Origin: Bacillota bacterium
Lineage (GTDB): Bacteria; Bacillota; Clostridia; Peptostreptococcales; Anaerovoracaceae
Assembly: GCA_029101005.1 (NCBI GenBank)
Contig: JAQXQE010000010.1
Span: 110,466-174,465 of the forward strand
Length of the DNA: 64,000 nucleotides
Direction: 5' to 3'
The notes under the pieces are model-generated. The model was given only the letters and a program-made list of their open reading frames with translations. It searched no databases and was not told the DNA's origin. The translations under genes and the position numbers were made by a program. How positions within the stretch are numbered: position 1 is the first letter of the stretch; each line of letters opens with the position of its first letter. Shown one piece after another: positions 29,702-39,049 of this stretch.

Positions 29702-31171
29702 TTAAAGTGCAATTCCCTCGAACTGTCCGAGGAAGTTCTCGATTACAGCCTTTATTGCATCAGTTGCACCCTCAGTGTCTGACTCGATGTTGAGTGGGAG
29801 CACTGGATCATGCAGAGATTTTCTAAGCAGGAACCAACCCTTGCCCTCAGGAATCTCATAGTTGATGCGAACACCCTCGTAATTTGGCTCCTCAAGGGAG
29901 AGTCCATCAGTTGACTCAGCCCAGTTCTTCATTGCATCGAGAACCTCGGTTCCGACAGAAGCGAAGTCCTCTGCTGTAATCTGGTATCTCACCTCGATAG
30001 ACTCAGCTGGTGAATCGAGCTTCTCAATGAGTGAATCAATAGTCTTGCCTTCCTTCTTAAGAGCAGCAGCTGCCTTAGTGATGAGAGCGGCCAGATATGC
30101 GCCATCATCGAGATAGTAGTTGTCTGAATATGCCGCGTGACCAGAAGTCTCGATAGCGAGAAATGCATCTTCACCCTCTGCTGTGAGCTCCTGCGCCTTG
30201 CGAATTACATTGCGGTAACCTCTCTTGAATCTCAGATGCTTGAGTCCGAGCTCGTTCTCGAGGAAGTCGTGAAGTTCGTTCGAAGTGATGCTGTCGGTAA
30301 CAACAGTTCCGCCAGGGTGCTCAGCCGCCTTGAGAGCTGCTGCAAGTGCAACAATCTCGTTGCGAGCAAGTGGCTTGCCAGATGGAGATACAGCCGCGCT
30401 TCTATCAACATCAGTATCAAAAATCAGACCGAGGTCGGCGCCGCTTTCCTTAACCTTTGCACAGATTGAAGCCATAGCTTCCTTGTTCTCAGGGTTAGGT
30501 GCGTGGTTAGGGAAGTCACCATCAGGCTCGAGGAACTGGCTGTCAGAAACGTCGGCACCGAGCTTCTCGAGAACTTCCTTTGCAAAAAAGCCTCCGGCTC
30601 CGTTACCTGCGTCGACAACTATCTTCATACCCGCGAGGCTTCCAATCTGCATACGAAGCTGTGCTGCGTACATATCCATCAGATTGACATTCTCGCTCTC
30701 GTACCACTCGCCGACGAAGCAAACCTTGCCAGCCTTGGTGAGGATTGCATTGATGTCCTCTTTGTCGAGTCCGCCTTCAGCAGTGAAGAACTTGAAGCCG
30801 TTTCTGTTGTATGGCAGATGGCTGGCTGTAATCATAATTGCACCGTCAAACTCGTAATATGGCATTACAGTTGACATGAACATAGCTGGAGTTGATGCGA
30901 GTCCAGCATCAGAAACCTTAGCACCCATCATGCAGATTCCCTTCTTGAGAGCAAGTGTAAGATCATCTGCAGAGAGCCTTGAATCGTGACCGATGCAGAT
31001 GTGAAGGGTAGTAGGATTCTTGTTTACTTTAAGTGAAAGCCAGTGAACAAATGCCTCAGCAATTGTGCTGGCGGTAATTGAATCGAGATTAACTGCTTCG
31101 CCAGGAACGCCCTCGATAGCGATTCCACGAATGTCGCTGCCGTTCTGCAGCTTTGAAAGATCTTTTGCCAT
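29702..31171 (-). CDS. Phosphomannomutase/phosphoglucomutase family enzyme
   Basis: The 489-residue alpha-D-phosphohexomutase has the active serine in MITASHLPYNRNGFKFF, the metal-binding DTDVDRSA loop, and a sugar-binding ETSGHA segment. It interconverts hexose 1- and 6-phosphates for glycan precursors. The start at 31171 has TAAGGAGG at ideal spacing; the open frame begins 18 codons earlier without a site. Glucose versus mannose specificity cannot be decided. Confidence 0.88.
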   Translation of the reverse strand: MAKDLSKLQNGSDIRGIAIEGVPGEAVNLDSITASTIAEAFVHWLSLKVNKNPTTLHICIGHDSRLSADDLTLALKKGICMMGAKVSDAGLASTPAMFMSTVMPYYEFDGAIMITASHLPYNRNGFKFFTAEGGLDKEDINAILTKAGKVCFVGEWYESENVNLMDMYAAQLRMQIGSLAGMKIVVDAGNGAGGFFAKEVLEKLGADVSDSQFLEPDGDFPNHAPNPENKEAMASICAKVKESGADLGLIFDTDVDRSAAVSPSGKPLARNEIVALAAALKAAEHPGGTVVTDSITSNELHDFLENELGLKHLRFKRGYRNVIRKAQELTAEGEDAFLAIETSGHAAYSDNYYLDDGAYLAALITKAAAALKKEGKTIDSLIEKLDSPAESIEVRYQITAEDFASVGTEVLDAMKNWAESTDGLSLEEPNYEGVRINYEIPEGKGWFLLRKSLHDPVLPLNIESDTEGATDAIKAVIENFLGQFEGIAL

Positions 31172-31218
31172 GATAACCTCCTTAGGCTCTTGTCTGCTGT
31201 CTATTATACTATTTTTGA

Positions 31219-31247
31219 TTGACACTTTAGAGGGGGAGAAATAAACT
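31219..31247 (+). promoter_or_regulatory. Promoter of the sortase gene
   Basis: TTGACA (31219-31224), 17-base spacer, TAAACT (31242-31247). A 12-bp palindrome GCGCATATGCGC lies between it and the sortase ribosome site. Confidence 0.6.
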
Positions 31248-31319
31248 TATTCTGTAAGATTGGGACAAAATCAATCTGCGCATATGCGCGGGTACAAATA
31301 CAAGGAGGGACTTCTGATA

Positions 31320-32093
31320 ATGAGCAAGAAGAAAGCGAAGAATGGCAATAAGAGCAAGGTCAGAAAAGTGGCGCTGGATGTCATCATTGTGTGTCTGCTT
31401 TGCATTGCGGGAATCAGCGCGTTCAATATATATAAGATTGTGAATAACTACCACGAAGGTTCCAAGACTTACAGAAAGATTGCCGAGCTTGCGGGCATTC
31501 CTGATATTAAGGGCGACGAGGAGTTCACCGGAGATATCAACTGGGATGCGCTTATGGAACAGAATTCAGATACGGTAGCATGGATATACCTCAAGGGGAC
31601 TAAGATTAACTATCCGGTAGTTCAGGCATCAGATAATGATTACTACCTCAGAAGAATGTTCAATGGTGCTTCTGGAATCGGCGGAACTCTCTTCGTGGAT
31701 GCCAGAGTTCCAGGTGACTTCAGTGGATTCAACTCAATCATCTACGGACACCATATGAAGGACAGTTCGATGTTCGGCGCGCTGAAATCATACACAAGTT
31801 ATGACTTTGCGAAGGAGAATCCTAGATTCGAACTCATCACACCTAAGCAGAAGTATCACCTCGAGGTGTGCGCTTTCCTAAGCGTTCCTGCTGACAGCCC
31901 TGTATATCGGATTGTCGGCACATCACAGTCGAGCAGAGAAGCATACATCAAGATGATCAAAGATAAGGCTCGCTACACTACTGGAGTTGACTTCGGAACG
32001 AAGGATAAGCTCGTTATGCTGTCGACCTGCGCATATGAGTACGAAGATGCTAGATATGCGGTAATTGGAAAGCTTATTCCGTGGGATAAATAG
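31320..32093 (+). CDS. Class B sortase
   Basis: The 257-residue protein has a basic N-terminus, one signal-anchor span (about 17-38), and the sortase barrel with H144 (IYGHHMKDSSMF), C237 (LSTCAYEYEDAR) and R245. The spacing and the YxHHM/STC contexts match class B enzymes. It acts outside the cell, joining surface proteins to peptidoglycan or forming pilin links. No substrate with a sorting signal is in the window. ATG 31320 has AAGGAGGG; the frame is open upstream without a site. Confidence 0.92.
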   Translation: MSKKKAKNGNKSKVRKVALDVIIVCLLCIAGISAFNIYKIVNNYHEGSKTYRKIAELAGIPDIKGDEEFTGDINWDALMEQNSDTVAWIYLKGTKINYPVVQASDNDYYLRRMFNGASGIGGTLFVDARVPGDFSGFNSIIYGHHMKDSSMFGALKSYTSYDFAKENPRFELITPKQKYHLEVCAFLSVPADSPVYRIVGTSQSSREAYIKMIKDKARYTTGVDFGTKDKLVMLSTCAYEYEDARYAVIGKLIPWDK

Positions 32094-32185
32094 GTGCTTT
32101 TGGGGAGCGGTTGTGATATAATACTTGTCGCAGTATTGCAAGGAGACGCAATTCTGCTGGATTTCTAAGCGAAAGGACTGTAACA

Positions 32186-32737
32186 ATGGAATACAAAATG
32201 ACTATCGCAGGCCTTGAGAGAAGCCTGCCACTCTGCAAGGTATCTGACGACCTGTACATCGCTGGTTTTATCATGTTCAACGATGTAGAGATTACTGTAG
32301 CGTGCGCAGAAGAGATGCTCAAGCTGGCTCCAGAGTTCGACGTTATCGTGACAGCTGAGAGCAAGGGCATTCCACTCGCTTACGAGATGGCAAGACAGGC
32401 TGGTAACAAGCCATATATCGTAGCAAGAAAGGGCGAGAAGCTCTATATGCAGGATGTAGTAAAGGTTAACGTGAACTCAATCACAACAGACCACGAGCAG
32501 ATTCTCTGCCTTGGCAAGGACGAGAGAGACCAGATTGAGGGCAAGAGGGTCCTCATCGTTGATGACGTAATCAGCACAGGTGAGTCACTTGCTGCGATTG
32601 AGAAGCTTGTTAACGCAGTTAATGGTAATATTGTGGCTAAGATGGCAGTTCTCGCTGAGGGCGAGGCGGCTGACAGAGAGGATATCACTTACCTCGAGTA
32701 CTTGCCGCTTTTTGATGCAGACGGAACGATTGCATAA
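32186..32737 (+). CDS. Phosphoribosyltransferase of the adenine/xanthine type
   Basis: The 183-residue protein has the PRPP-binding motif VLIVDDVISTGESLAAI (about 140-156) and an Apt/Xpt-like core (VIVTAESKGIPLAYEMARQ). It should convert a purine base and PRPP to the nucleotide, or act as a regulator like PurR. A -10 TATAAT near 32115 and an imperfect leader hairpin (GCAG-TATTGC with GCAAT-TCTGC) precede it. The ribosome site is AAAGGA. Base specificity cannot be read from sequence. Confidence 0.85.
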   Translation: MEYKMTIAGLERSLPLCKVSDDLYIAGFIMFNDVEITVACAEEMLKLAPEFDVIVTAESKGIPLAYEMARQAGNKPYIVARKGEKLYMQDVVKVNVNSITTDHEQILCLGKDERDQIEGKRVLIVDDVISTGESLAAIEKLVNAVNGNIVAKMAVLAEGEAADREDITYLEYLPLFDADGTIA

Positions 32738-32761
32738 GTAAACAGAGTTTACAGATTGTAG

Positions 32762-32787
32762 AGGATCGGCTCGCGCCGGTCCTTTAA
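32762..32787 (+). terminator. Terminator after the phosphoribosyltransferase gene
   Basis: AGGATCGGC (32762-32770) pairs with GCCGGTCCT (32775-32783) with one G-T pair, followed by TTTAAT. Confidence 0.7.
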
Positions 32788-32805
32788 TGATAAGAGGTAT
32801 TAAGA

Positions 32806-34590
32806 ATGAGAATATACGGTAATGGTAAGAAGCTCTTTGACGGTAAAGAGTACGATGTTACCGAGATAAGCACAATCAAGGACATAATTAATAACACCTG
32901 TTTCGACTATCCGGACAGAGTCGCGTACATGTACAAGACGAGTCACAAGGACGCGTTCAAGGAGCTCACCTTCGGTGACTTCAAGGAGATGATGGATGCG
33001 ATGGGAACCGCGATGATCCACATGGGTCTCAAAGGGGCGAAAATCGCCGTGCTCGGCGAGAATTCATATCGTTTCGCGCTCTCTTATTTCACAACGGTAT
33101 GCGGTGTCGGAACTATTGTCCCAATAGACAAGAACCTCCAGCCAGAGGAGATCAAGCACCTTCTCGAGAGAGCTGATGTAGAGCTGGTATTCACAGATTC
33201 AAAGAGTCTTGGCAAGCTCAGACCAATGCTCGACGAGGTTGAGACACTGAGATACATCTCAGTAATGCAGGAGACTGCTTTCCACGATGACGACGAGAGA
33301 ATCGTGTCACAGGACGATATAATCGACAAGGGCCGCGAGCTGCTGATGAACGACGACTACTCGTATCTAAGCGCTCACGTGAAGCCTGACGATATGGCGA
33401 CAATTCTTTTTACCAGTGGAACGACTGGACTTGCGAAGGGCGTAATGCTATCGCACAGAAACTTCGCCAACAACGTAATGCAGATGTCGAAGTACTTCCA
33501 CGGGCCTAAGAACTCACGCGTTCTGAGCGTGCTTCCAATGCACCATGCGTACGAGATGACTTGCACATGTATGACTTGTTTCTATCAGGGTATGACAATT
33601 GTAATCTGCGAAGGTCTGAGATACCTGCAGAGCAATTTCCTCGAGGCGAAGTGCAATATCATGCTGGGAGTACCGCTGGTTTTCGAGAATATTCATAAGA
33701 AAATCTTCAAGCAGGCGGAGAAGGCTGGTCAGCTTGAGAGACTCAAGAAGGGTCTCGAGATCTCGAGAAAATGGAATGTCGAGGAGAACAGCAAGTGGAT
33801 AACACGTAAGCTCTTCAAGTCAATCCAGAGTGTTTTTGGTAAGAATCTGTACTGCCTCATCGTAGGTGGTGCGGCTATCGATTCGCAGGTAATCCGCGAC
33901 TTCAAGACTATGGGTCTTCCAATCATCCAGGGTTACGGAATGACTGAGAGTGCACCCCTCATCGCAATCAACCCTGACCGCTACAGCACAGATTCTGCTG
34001 CGGGAATTCCAATTCCTGGCACAGAGGTTAAGATATACGATGCAGACGAGTTCGGCATCGGAGAAATCATCTGCCGAAGCGACTCGACTATGATGGGATA
34101 CTACAAGGATCCTGAGACAACAGCTGAGACAATCATCGACGGCTGGCTGCACACAGGAGACTACGGTTATATCGACGAGGACGGCTGGGTATACGTCACA
34201 GGCCGTAAGAAGAACGTAATCGTAACGAAGGGCGGCAAGAATATTTTTCCTGAGGAGATTGAGCTCTATCTTCTCCAGCACGAGGAGATCAAGGAGGTTA
34301 TCGTATACGGTAAGGATGGCCTGACAGATGACACTGTCTGCACAGCTATCATCGTTCCTAATATGGAGCTTCTCAAGGAAGCGGGCATCACAACAGATGC
34401 TGACATCTACAACAAGCTCAAGGAGATTGCAGAGGATGCGAACTCAAAGGTTCCTCCTTACAAGAGAATAAAGAGAATTGAGGTCCGCGAGAATGACTTC
34501 GTGAAGACAACAACTCTCAAGATTAAGCGTTTCGAGAAGGAGAACTACGAGTACAAATTCGATAGTGCTTCATTCGGCGGTGTGTACTAG
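32806..34590 (+). CDS. AMP-forming acyl-CoA synthetase (long-chain fatty acid-CoA ligase type)
   Basis: The 594-residue adenylate-forming enzyme shows the P-loop-like motif ILFTSGTTGLAKGVMLSH, the A5 motif QGYGMTESAPLI, the A7/A8 region WLHTGDYGYIDEDGWVYVTG, and A10 lysine context. It activates a carboxylic acid with ATP and CoA; the size and the N-terminal region fit the FadD/ACSL-like branch. The racemase gene follows after 17 bases with its own GGAG site, so the two may be co-transcribed. Confidence 0.88.
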   Translation: MRIYGNGKKLFDGKEYDVTEISTIKDIINNTCFDYPDRVAYMYKTSHKDAFKELTFGDFKEMMDAMGTAMIHMGLKGAKIAVLGENSYRFALSYFTTVCGVGTIVPIDKNLQPEEIKHLLERADVELVFTDSKSLGKLRPMLDEVETLRYISVMQETAFHDDDERIVSQDDIIDKGRELLMNDDYSYLSAHVKPDDMATILFTSGTTGLAKGVMLSHRNFANNVMQMSKYFHGPKNSRVLSVLPMHHAYEMTCTCMTCFYQGMTIVICEGLRYLQSNFLEAKCNIMLGVPLVFENIHKKIFKQAEKAGQLERLKKGLEISRKWNVEENSKWITRKLFKSIQSVFGKNLYCLIVGGAAIDSQVIRDFKTMGLPIIQGYGMTESAPLIAINPDRYSTDSAAGIPIPGTEVKIYDADEFGIGEIICRSDSTMMGYYKDPETTAETIIDGWLHTGDYGYIDEDGWVYVTGRKKNVIVTKGGKNIFPEEIELYLLQHEEIKEVIVYGKDGLTDDTVCTAIIVPNMELLKEAGITTDADIYNKLKEIAEDANSKVPPYKRIKRIEVRENDFVKTTTLKIKRFEKENYEYKFDSASFGGVY

Positions 34591-34607
34591 AAGGAGCGTG
34601 ACACGAT

Positions 34608-35741
34608 ATGAACAGATACCCCTGCGTGGTTGTTAATCACGAAGCTATCAGACACAATGCAGCTCTCGTATCAAAGTGGTGCGAGGGTGCAGGTATCAGA
34701 TTCTGCGGTGTAATCAAGGGTGGCAACGGCGAACTCAGCATCATCCGCGACTATGTTGCAGGTGGAGCTAGTATGCTCGGTTCTTCAAGACTTGCGCAGC
34801 TCCGTAGAGTTCGTGAGGCAGGTCTGACTATTGAGAACCCTAACAGAGCTGATAAAGGCGAGAGAATCCCAACTGTTCTCATCCGTGTGCCAATGCTCAG
34901 CGAGATTGACGAAGTAATCGAGCTGGCTGACTACAGTCTGAACAGCGAGATGGTAACTCTCAAGGCGCTCAACGAGGCTGCTCTCAAGGCTGGCGTTAAG
35001 CACAAGGTTGTGCTGATGGCTGACCTCGGAGATCTCAGAGAGGGCTACATCGATCACAATGAGCTGGTTGAGACTGCTATTGTTGTCGAGAACGAGATGG
35101 ACGGCCTCATTCTTGCGGGAATCGGCACTAATCTCGGATGCTACGGCTCAATCATGGCCGATGAGAACAATATGACTCAGCTTGCAGATATCGCCGAGTA
35201 CATTGAGGCGAAGATCGGAAGAGAACTCGAGATCGTTTCAGGTGGTGCTACTTCAAGCCTCAAGCCTGTACTCGATGGAGTTATGCCTGCTAAGATCAAC
35301 ATGCTCAGAATCGGTGCGGCTATTCTGGACGGACCACTCGACGACGTAAGAATCTTCTACGGTGTAGAGGAGATGGACGAGATGAGAGACGATGCTTTTA
35401 TCTTAAAAGCTCAGGTCATCGAGCGTAAGCTCAAGCCTACTCATCCTATCGGAACTCTCGGTGTAGATGCTTTCGGCAAGAAGCCTGTATATATTGACCG
35501 CGGCATCCGCGAGAGAATCCTCCTCGGTGTTGGAAGACAGGATCACGGAGATATCGATGACCTTGTTCCATGCCTCGAGGGCGCACAAATCGTTGGTGCT
35601 TCTGGAGATCATACAATAATTGATATAGAGGAGTGTTCACAGAAGCCTGTGGTTGGTGATATAATGGAGTTCAAACTGAAATATAGTGCAATAATGCGCC
35701 TTACTGCGAGTGAGGATGTTAAGCGCTATGATATTGGTTAA
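34608..35741 (+). CDS. Ornithine-racemase-type PLP enzyme (alanine racemase N-terminal fold)
   Basis: The 377-residue fold-type III PLP enzyme has lysine in CGVIKGGNG (PLP Schiff base), LRIPMLSE-like VLIRVPMLSEIDEVIELAD, MADLGDLREGY, GIGTNLGCYG, GGATSSLK, and GVDAFGKKPVYIDRGIRER. These match the clostridial ornithine racemase family used in anaerobic ornithine fermentation. D/L specificity and substrate are inferred. The ornithine aminomutase genes are not in the window. Confidence 0.78.
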   Translation: MNRYPCVVVNHEAIRHNAALVSKWCEGAGIRFCGVIKGGNGELSIIRDYVAGGASMLGSSRLAQLRRVREAGLTIENPNRADKGERIPTVLIRVPMLSEIDEVIELADYSLNSEMVTLKALNEAALKAGVKHKVVLMADLGDLREGYIDHNELVETAIVVENEMDGLILAGIGTNLGCYGSIMADENNMTQLADIAEYIEAKIGRELEIVSGGATSSLKPVLDGVMPAKINMLRIGAAILDGPLDDVRIFYGVEEMDEMRDDAFILKAQVIERKLKPTHPIGTLGVDAFGKKPVYIDRGIRERILLGVGRQDHGDIDDLVPCLEGAQIVGASGDHTIIDIEECSQKPVVGDIMEFKLKYSAIMRLTASEDVKRYDIG

Positions 35742-35780
35742 TTAGTCCCATAGGGAGTGTTATATACGAAAGGAGCTATA

Positions 35781-36263
35781 ATGGCACAGATTAATGAGAT
35801 TACGAGAGAAGGTTACGAAGCCCTTAATGCGGAGCTCGAAGAGCTTATTACCATCACCCGTAAAGAGAATGCTGAGCGTCTGAAGGAGGCTATCTCATAC
35901 GGAGATATTTCTGAGAACGCTGAGTACGATGCAGCTAAGGACGCACAGGCTGAGACTGAGGAGAGAATTACTGAGATCGAGGCTTTTCTGCGTACAGTTA
36001 AGGTTATAGACGAAGAGGACAGCGACGAGGACGATTCAATCGTTCAGACTGGTAGATTCGTTGTTATCAAGGATCTCTCATTCGATGAGGTTCTCGAGTA
36101 TAAGATTGTAGGTACAACTGAAGCTGATCCATTTGAGGGCAAGCTCTCAAACGCTTCAGCAGTTGGTAGCGGAATCATCGGACACAAGGCTGGCGATGTT
36201 GTAGAAGTTCAGCTTCCTGATGGCAGCATGGCATCTTTTGAGATTCTGGAGGTTAGAAGATAA
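35781..36263 (+). CDS. greA: Transcription elongation factor GreA
   Basis: The 160-residue protein has the N-terminal coiled coil (EGYEALNAELEELI through ISYGDISENAEYDAAKDAQA) and the C-terminal FKBP-like domain. The acidic tip pair lies in the GDISENAEYDAA segment. It rescues backtracked RNA polymerase. AAAGGAG precedes ATG 35781; an upstream ATG lacks a site. It is two bases from lysS, the common greA-lysS pair of Firmicutes. Confidence 0.95.
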   Translation: MAQINEITREGYEALNAELEELITITRKENAERLKEAISYGDISENAEYDAAKDAQAETEERITEIEAFLRTVKVIDEEDSDEDDSIVQTGRFVVIKDLSFDEVLEYKIVGTTEADPFEGKLSNASAVGSGIIGHKAGDVVEVQLPDGSMASFEILEVRR

Positions 36264-36265
36264 TT

Positions 36266-37816
36266 ATGTCAGAGAACAAGGAGCAGGTTAAGGCTAAGCA
36301 GGCTCAGCCGGAGCGCGAGCTCACTGAAGCTGAGGTTAATGAGCAGCGTCAGGTTAAGAGAGATAAGCTGCAGGCACTTCGCGATATGGGAAGAGATCCT
36401 TTCAAGGAGGAGACTTTCGATATCACAGCGCACAGCGTTGACATAAAGGAGAACTTCGAGGCAATGGAGGACCAGGAGGTTTCTGTTGCTGGAAGAATTA
36501 TGGCAAAGAGAAGAATGGGTAAGGTTGCTTTCGTGGATCTCCAGGACAAGCAGGGCCGTATCCAGATCTTCGTTGCAAGAGACAATATCGGTGCTGACGA
36601 GTACGAGATTTTCAAGGGTTACGATGTAGGTGATATCCTGGGAATCAACGGTGTTGTTTTCCTGACAAAGACAGGCGAGATCTCAATCAGAGCTGAGAAG
36701 GTTACTCTGCTCTGTAAGTCACTCCAGGTTCTGCCTAACAAGTGGCACGGACTCAAGGACGTTGACCTCAGATACAGACAGCGTTATGTTGACCTGATCA
36801 TGAATCAGGACGTTAAGGAAGTATTCCTCAAGAGATCAAAGATCATCAAGACAATCAGAGAGGTTCTCGAGGATGACTACGATTTCCTCGAGGTAGAGAC
36901 ACCAGTTCTCTCAACAATCGCTGGTGGTGCTAATGCTAGACCATTCAGCACTCACCACAACGCTCTCGATTTCGACCTCAATCTCCGCATCTCACTCGAG
37001 CTTGAGCTGAAGAGACTTATCGTCGGCGGACTCGACAGAGTATACGAGATGGGTAAGGTTTTCCGTAACGAGGGTATGGACAAGAACCACAGCCCTGAGT
37101 TCACTTCAATGGAAGCGTACATGGCTTACGGCAACCTTGAGGACATGATGGATCTCATGGAGCAGGTAGTATACAAGTGTGCTATGGCAGTTAACGGAAC
37201 TCCTATCATCACTTACGGTGACAAGCAGTTCGACGTTACTCCACCATGGAACAAGATTGATATGACACAGGCAGTTATCGATGTTACTGGCATCCCATTC
37301 GACAAGATTGACACAGATGCTGAGGCAATCCAGGCTGCTAAGGACTACGGCATGAAGTTCGAGGATCTCAAGGAGTCTGAGCTCACAAGAGGTAAGCTCA
37401 TCGCTGAGATGTTCGAGGACTACTGCGAGGACATCCCAGGATTCCTCGATGGCCCATGCTTCGTATGTGGTCACCCGGTAGAGGTTTCTCCTCTTGCTAA
37501 GAGAGACCCAGAGGATCCAAGAATCACACGTCGTTTCGAGTCATACATCAACGGATGGGAGATCTCAAACGCGTTCTCAGAGCTTAACGACCCAATCGAT
37601 CAGTACGAGAGATTCGTTGCTCAGCAGAGAGAGCTCGACCTCGGACTCGACGACGAGGCACACCCAATGGACATGGACTTCGTAAATGCTCTTGAGGTAG
37701 GTATGCCACCTACTGGTGGTATCGGAATCGGCGTAGACCGTCTCGTAATGCTCCTGACAGACCAGGCAACAATCAGAGATGTACAGCTATTCCCAATCAT
37801 GAAGCCAGAAAAGTAA
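36266..37816 (+). CDS. lysS: Lysyl-tRNA synthetase (class II)
   Basis: The 516-residue enzyme has the N-terminal OB-fold (VSVAGRIMAKRRMGKVAFVD) and class II motifs: motif 2 FRNEGMDKNHSPEFTSMEAY and motif 3 GGIGIGVDRLVMLL. It charges tRNA-Lys; a tRNA-Lys(CTT) lies at 53344. Complete, with ATG two bases after the greA stop. Confidence 0.97.
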   Translation: MSENKEQVKAKQAQPERELTEAEVNEQRQVKRDKLQALRDMGRDPFKEETFDITAHSVDIKENFEAMEDQEVSVAGRIMAKRRMGKVAFVDLQDKQGRIQIFVARDNIGADEYEIFKGYDVGDILGINGVVFLTKTGEISIRAEKVTLLCKSLQVLPNKWHGLKDVDLRYRQRYVDLIMNQDVKEVFLKRSKIIKTIREVLEDDYDFLEVETPVLSTIAGGANARPFSTHHNALDFDLNLRISLELELKRLIVGGLDRVYEMGKVFRNEGMDKNHSPEFTSMEAYMAYGNLEDMMDLMEQVVYKCAMAVNGTPIITYGDKQFDVTPPWNKIDMTQAVIDVTGIPFDKIDTDAEAIQAAKDYGMKFEDLKESELTRGKLIAEMFEDYCEDIPGFLDGPCFVCGHPVEVSPLAKRDPEDPRITRRFESYINGWEISNAFSELNDPIDQYERFVAQQRELDLGLDDEAHPMDMDFVNALEVGMPPTGGIGIGVDRLVMLLTDQATIRDVQLFPIMKPEK

Positions 37817-37913
37817 GCGCAGCGCGAACAACGAGCGAAGCGAGTTAAGGAGCGCTAGAGCGAGTCGCGAATAATCGATTTGGAAAGCGGATCGACTTGA
37901 ATACGAATTAAAT

Positions 37914-37944
37914 AAATGCGGCGGGCGCAAGCCCGCCGCATTTT
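37914..37944 (+). terminator. Terminator of greA-lysS
   Basis: AAATGCGGCGGGC (37914-37926), a GCAA tetraloop, and GCCCGCCGCATTT (37931-37943) followed by T. A perfect 13-bp stem. Confidence 0.92.
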
Positions 37945-38155
37945 GTCTGCTTGGAATTAGGATCCGCAATTCGCAACGACCGCGGGCCGCGCCGCGCACG
38001 AACGTAAAATATTTTACCTAATCTTTACACAAACGTCAGGTGGGCTTGATGCAAGCGGGGTGCAGTGGGAGTAGAATCAAGCTTGAGAAGTAAGACCTTA
38101 GGAAAGAGTTAAGAAAGGCTTCGGCGGATGGAGTGCCGAAGAAGGGTGAACGAGA
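37945..38155 (+). other. Leader region of the HAD-IIA gene with two hairpins
   Basis: No reading frame of note. Contains TTTACA near 38025, a stem GCTTGAT/ATCAAGC around 38045-38086, and a stem CTTCGGC/GCCGAAG around 38118-38141 just before the ribosome site. It also has GGGAGTAG and AGTAAGACCTT, which recall the Mn2+ riboswitch ends, but the intervening junction is absent. Promoter not resolved. Confidence 0.3.
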
Positions 38156-38980
38156 ATGATTGATTTCAAGAGTAAGAAGGGCTTCATCTGTGATATGGAT
38201 GGAGTAATCTATCAGGGCAACAAGCTGCTTCCGGGAGTGAAGGAGTTCGTGCAGTGGCTGCAGGAGGAGGGGAAGCAGTACCTTTTTCTGACGAATAATA
38301 GCGGGCTGACACAGAGGGAACTTAGACAGAAACTGCTGAGAATGGGGCTTGATGTACCGGAGAAGAATTTCTATACAAGTGCGCTGGCGACAGCGAAGTT
38401 CCTGAGCCGGCAGTCACCAGGATGCTCGGTGTATGCAGTGGGAGAGGCGGGTCTTCTCAATGCGCTGTATGATGCGGGAATTATCATGAACGATGTGAAT
38501 CCGGATTATGTGGTGATTGGGGAGGCGAGAAGCTATTCGCTTGAGACGCTGACGAAGGCGGTTAATCTGGTGCTCGGAGGAGCGAAGCTTATTGGGGCGA
38601 ACTCGGATGTATCTGGTCCAATTGAGAATGGAATTGCACCGGCTTGCAGAGCGCTGGTTGCGCCAATTGAGATGGCGACAGGCAAGCAGGCGTATTTCTG
38701 CGGCAAGCCTAATCCGCTCATGATGAGAACTGGTCTGAGACTGCTCGACTGTCACTCTGAGGATGCAGTAATCATCGGAGACAGAATGGACACGGATATC
38801 ATCTCGGGACTCGAGAGTGGTATTGAGACGGTACTTGTGCTGTCAGGAATCTCTGACAGAAATACACCATCAACATTTGCGTATCAGCCAACAATGATAC
38901 TGGATGGCGTAGGCGATATCGTGAGAATCGCAGCTGATCAGACGCTGGTGAGTCCGAAGAAAGCAACTGGCAAGGAATGA
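38156..38980 (+). CDS. HAD-IIA family sugar/p-nitrophenyl phosphatase (NagD-like)
   Basis: The 274-residue protein has CDMDGVIYQGNKLLPG (nucleophile D), LFLTNNSGLTQRELRQKL (motif II), the lysine in FCGKPNPLMM, and MIIGDRMDTD-like VIIGDRMDTDI. The large C2 cap between motifs II and III is typical of NagD/AraL phosphatases. Substrate unknown, probably a sugar phosphate or nucleotide. GGGTG lies upstream of the ATG. Confidence 0.88.
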   Translation: MIDFKSKKGFICDMDGVIYQGNKLLPGVKEFVQWLQEEGKQYLFLTNNSGLTQRELRQKLLRMGLDVPEKNFYTSALATAKFLSRQSPGCSVYAVGEAGLLNALYDAGIIMNDVNPDYVVIGEARSYSLETLTKAVNLVLGGAKLIGANSDVSGPIENGIAPACRALVAPIEMATGKQAYFCGKPNPLMMRTGLRLLDCHSEDAVIIGDRMDTDIISGLESGIETVLVLSGISDRNTPSTFAYQPTMILDGVGDIVRIAADQTLVSPKKATGKE

Positions 38981-39011
38981 TTACACGGGCGAGTAGCAAC
39001 ACTCAGGAGGC

Positions 39012-39040
39012 TTGCAATACACGCGACTCACTGATAGAAT
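39012..39040 (+). promoter_or_regulatory. Promoter placed so that the flippase mRNA would be nearly leaderless
   Basis: TTGCAA (39012-39017), 17-base spacer, TAGAAT (39035-39040). A start 7 bases later is about two to three bases before the ATG at 39050, which has no ribosome site. Confidence 0.5.
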
Positions 39041-39049
39041 TACTTAGTT

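Noticed and set aside
38040..38110. Second Mn2+ riboswitch before the HAD-IIA gene
   Set aside because: GGGAGTAG and AAGACCTT are present but only about 25 bases apart, with no room for the paired arms of the aptamer.
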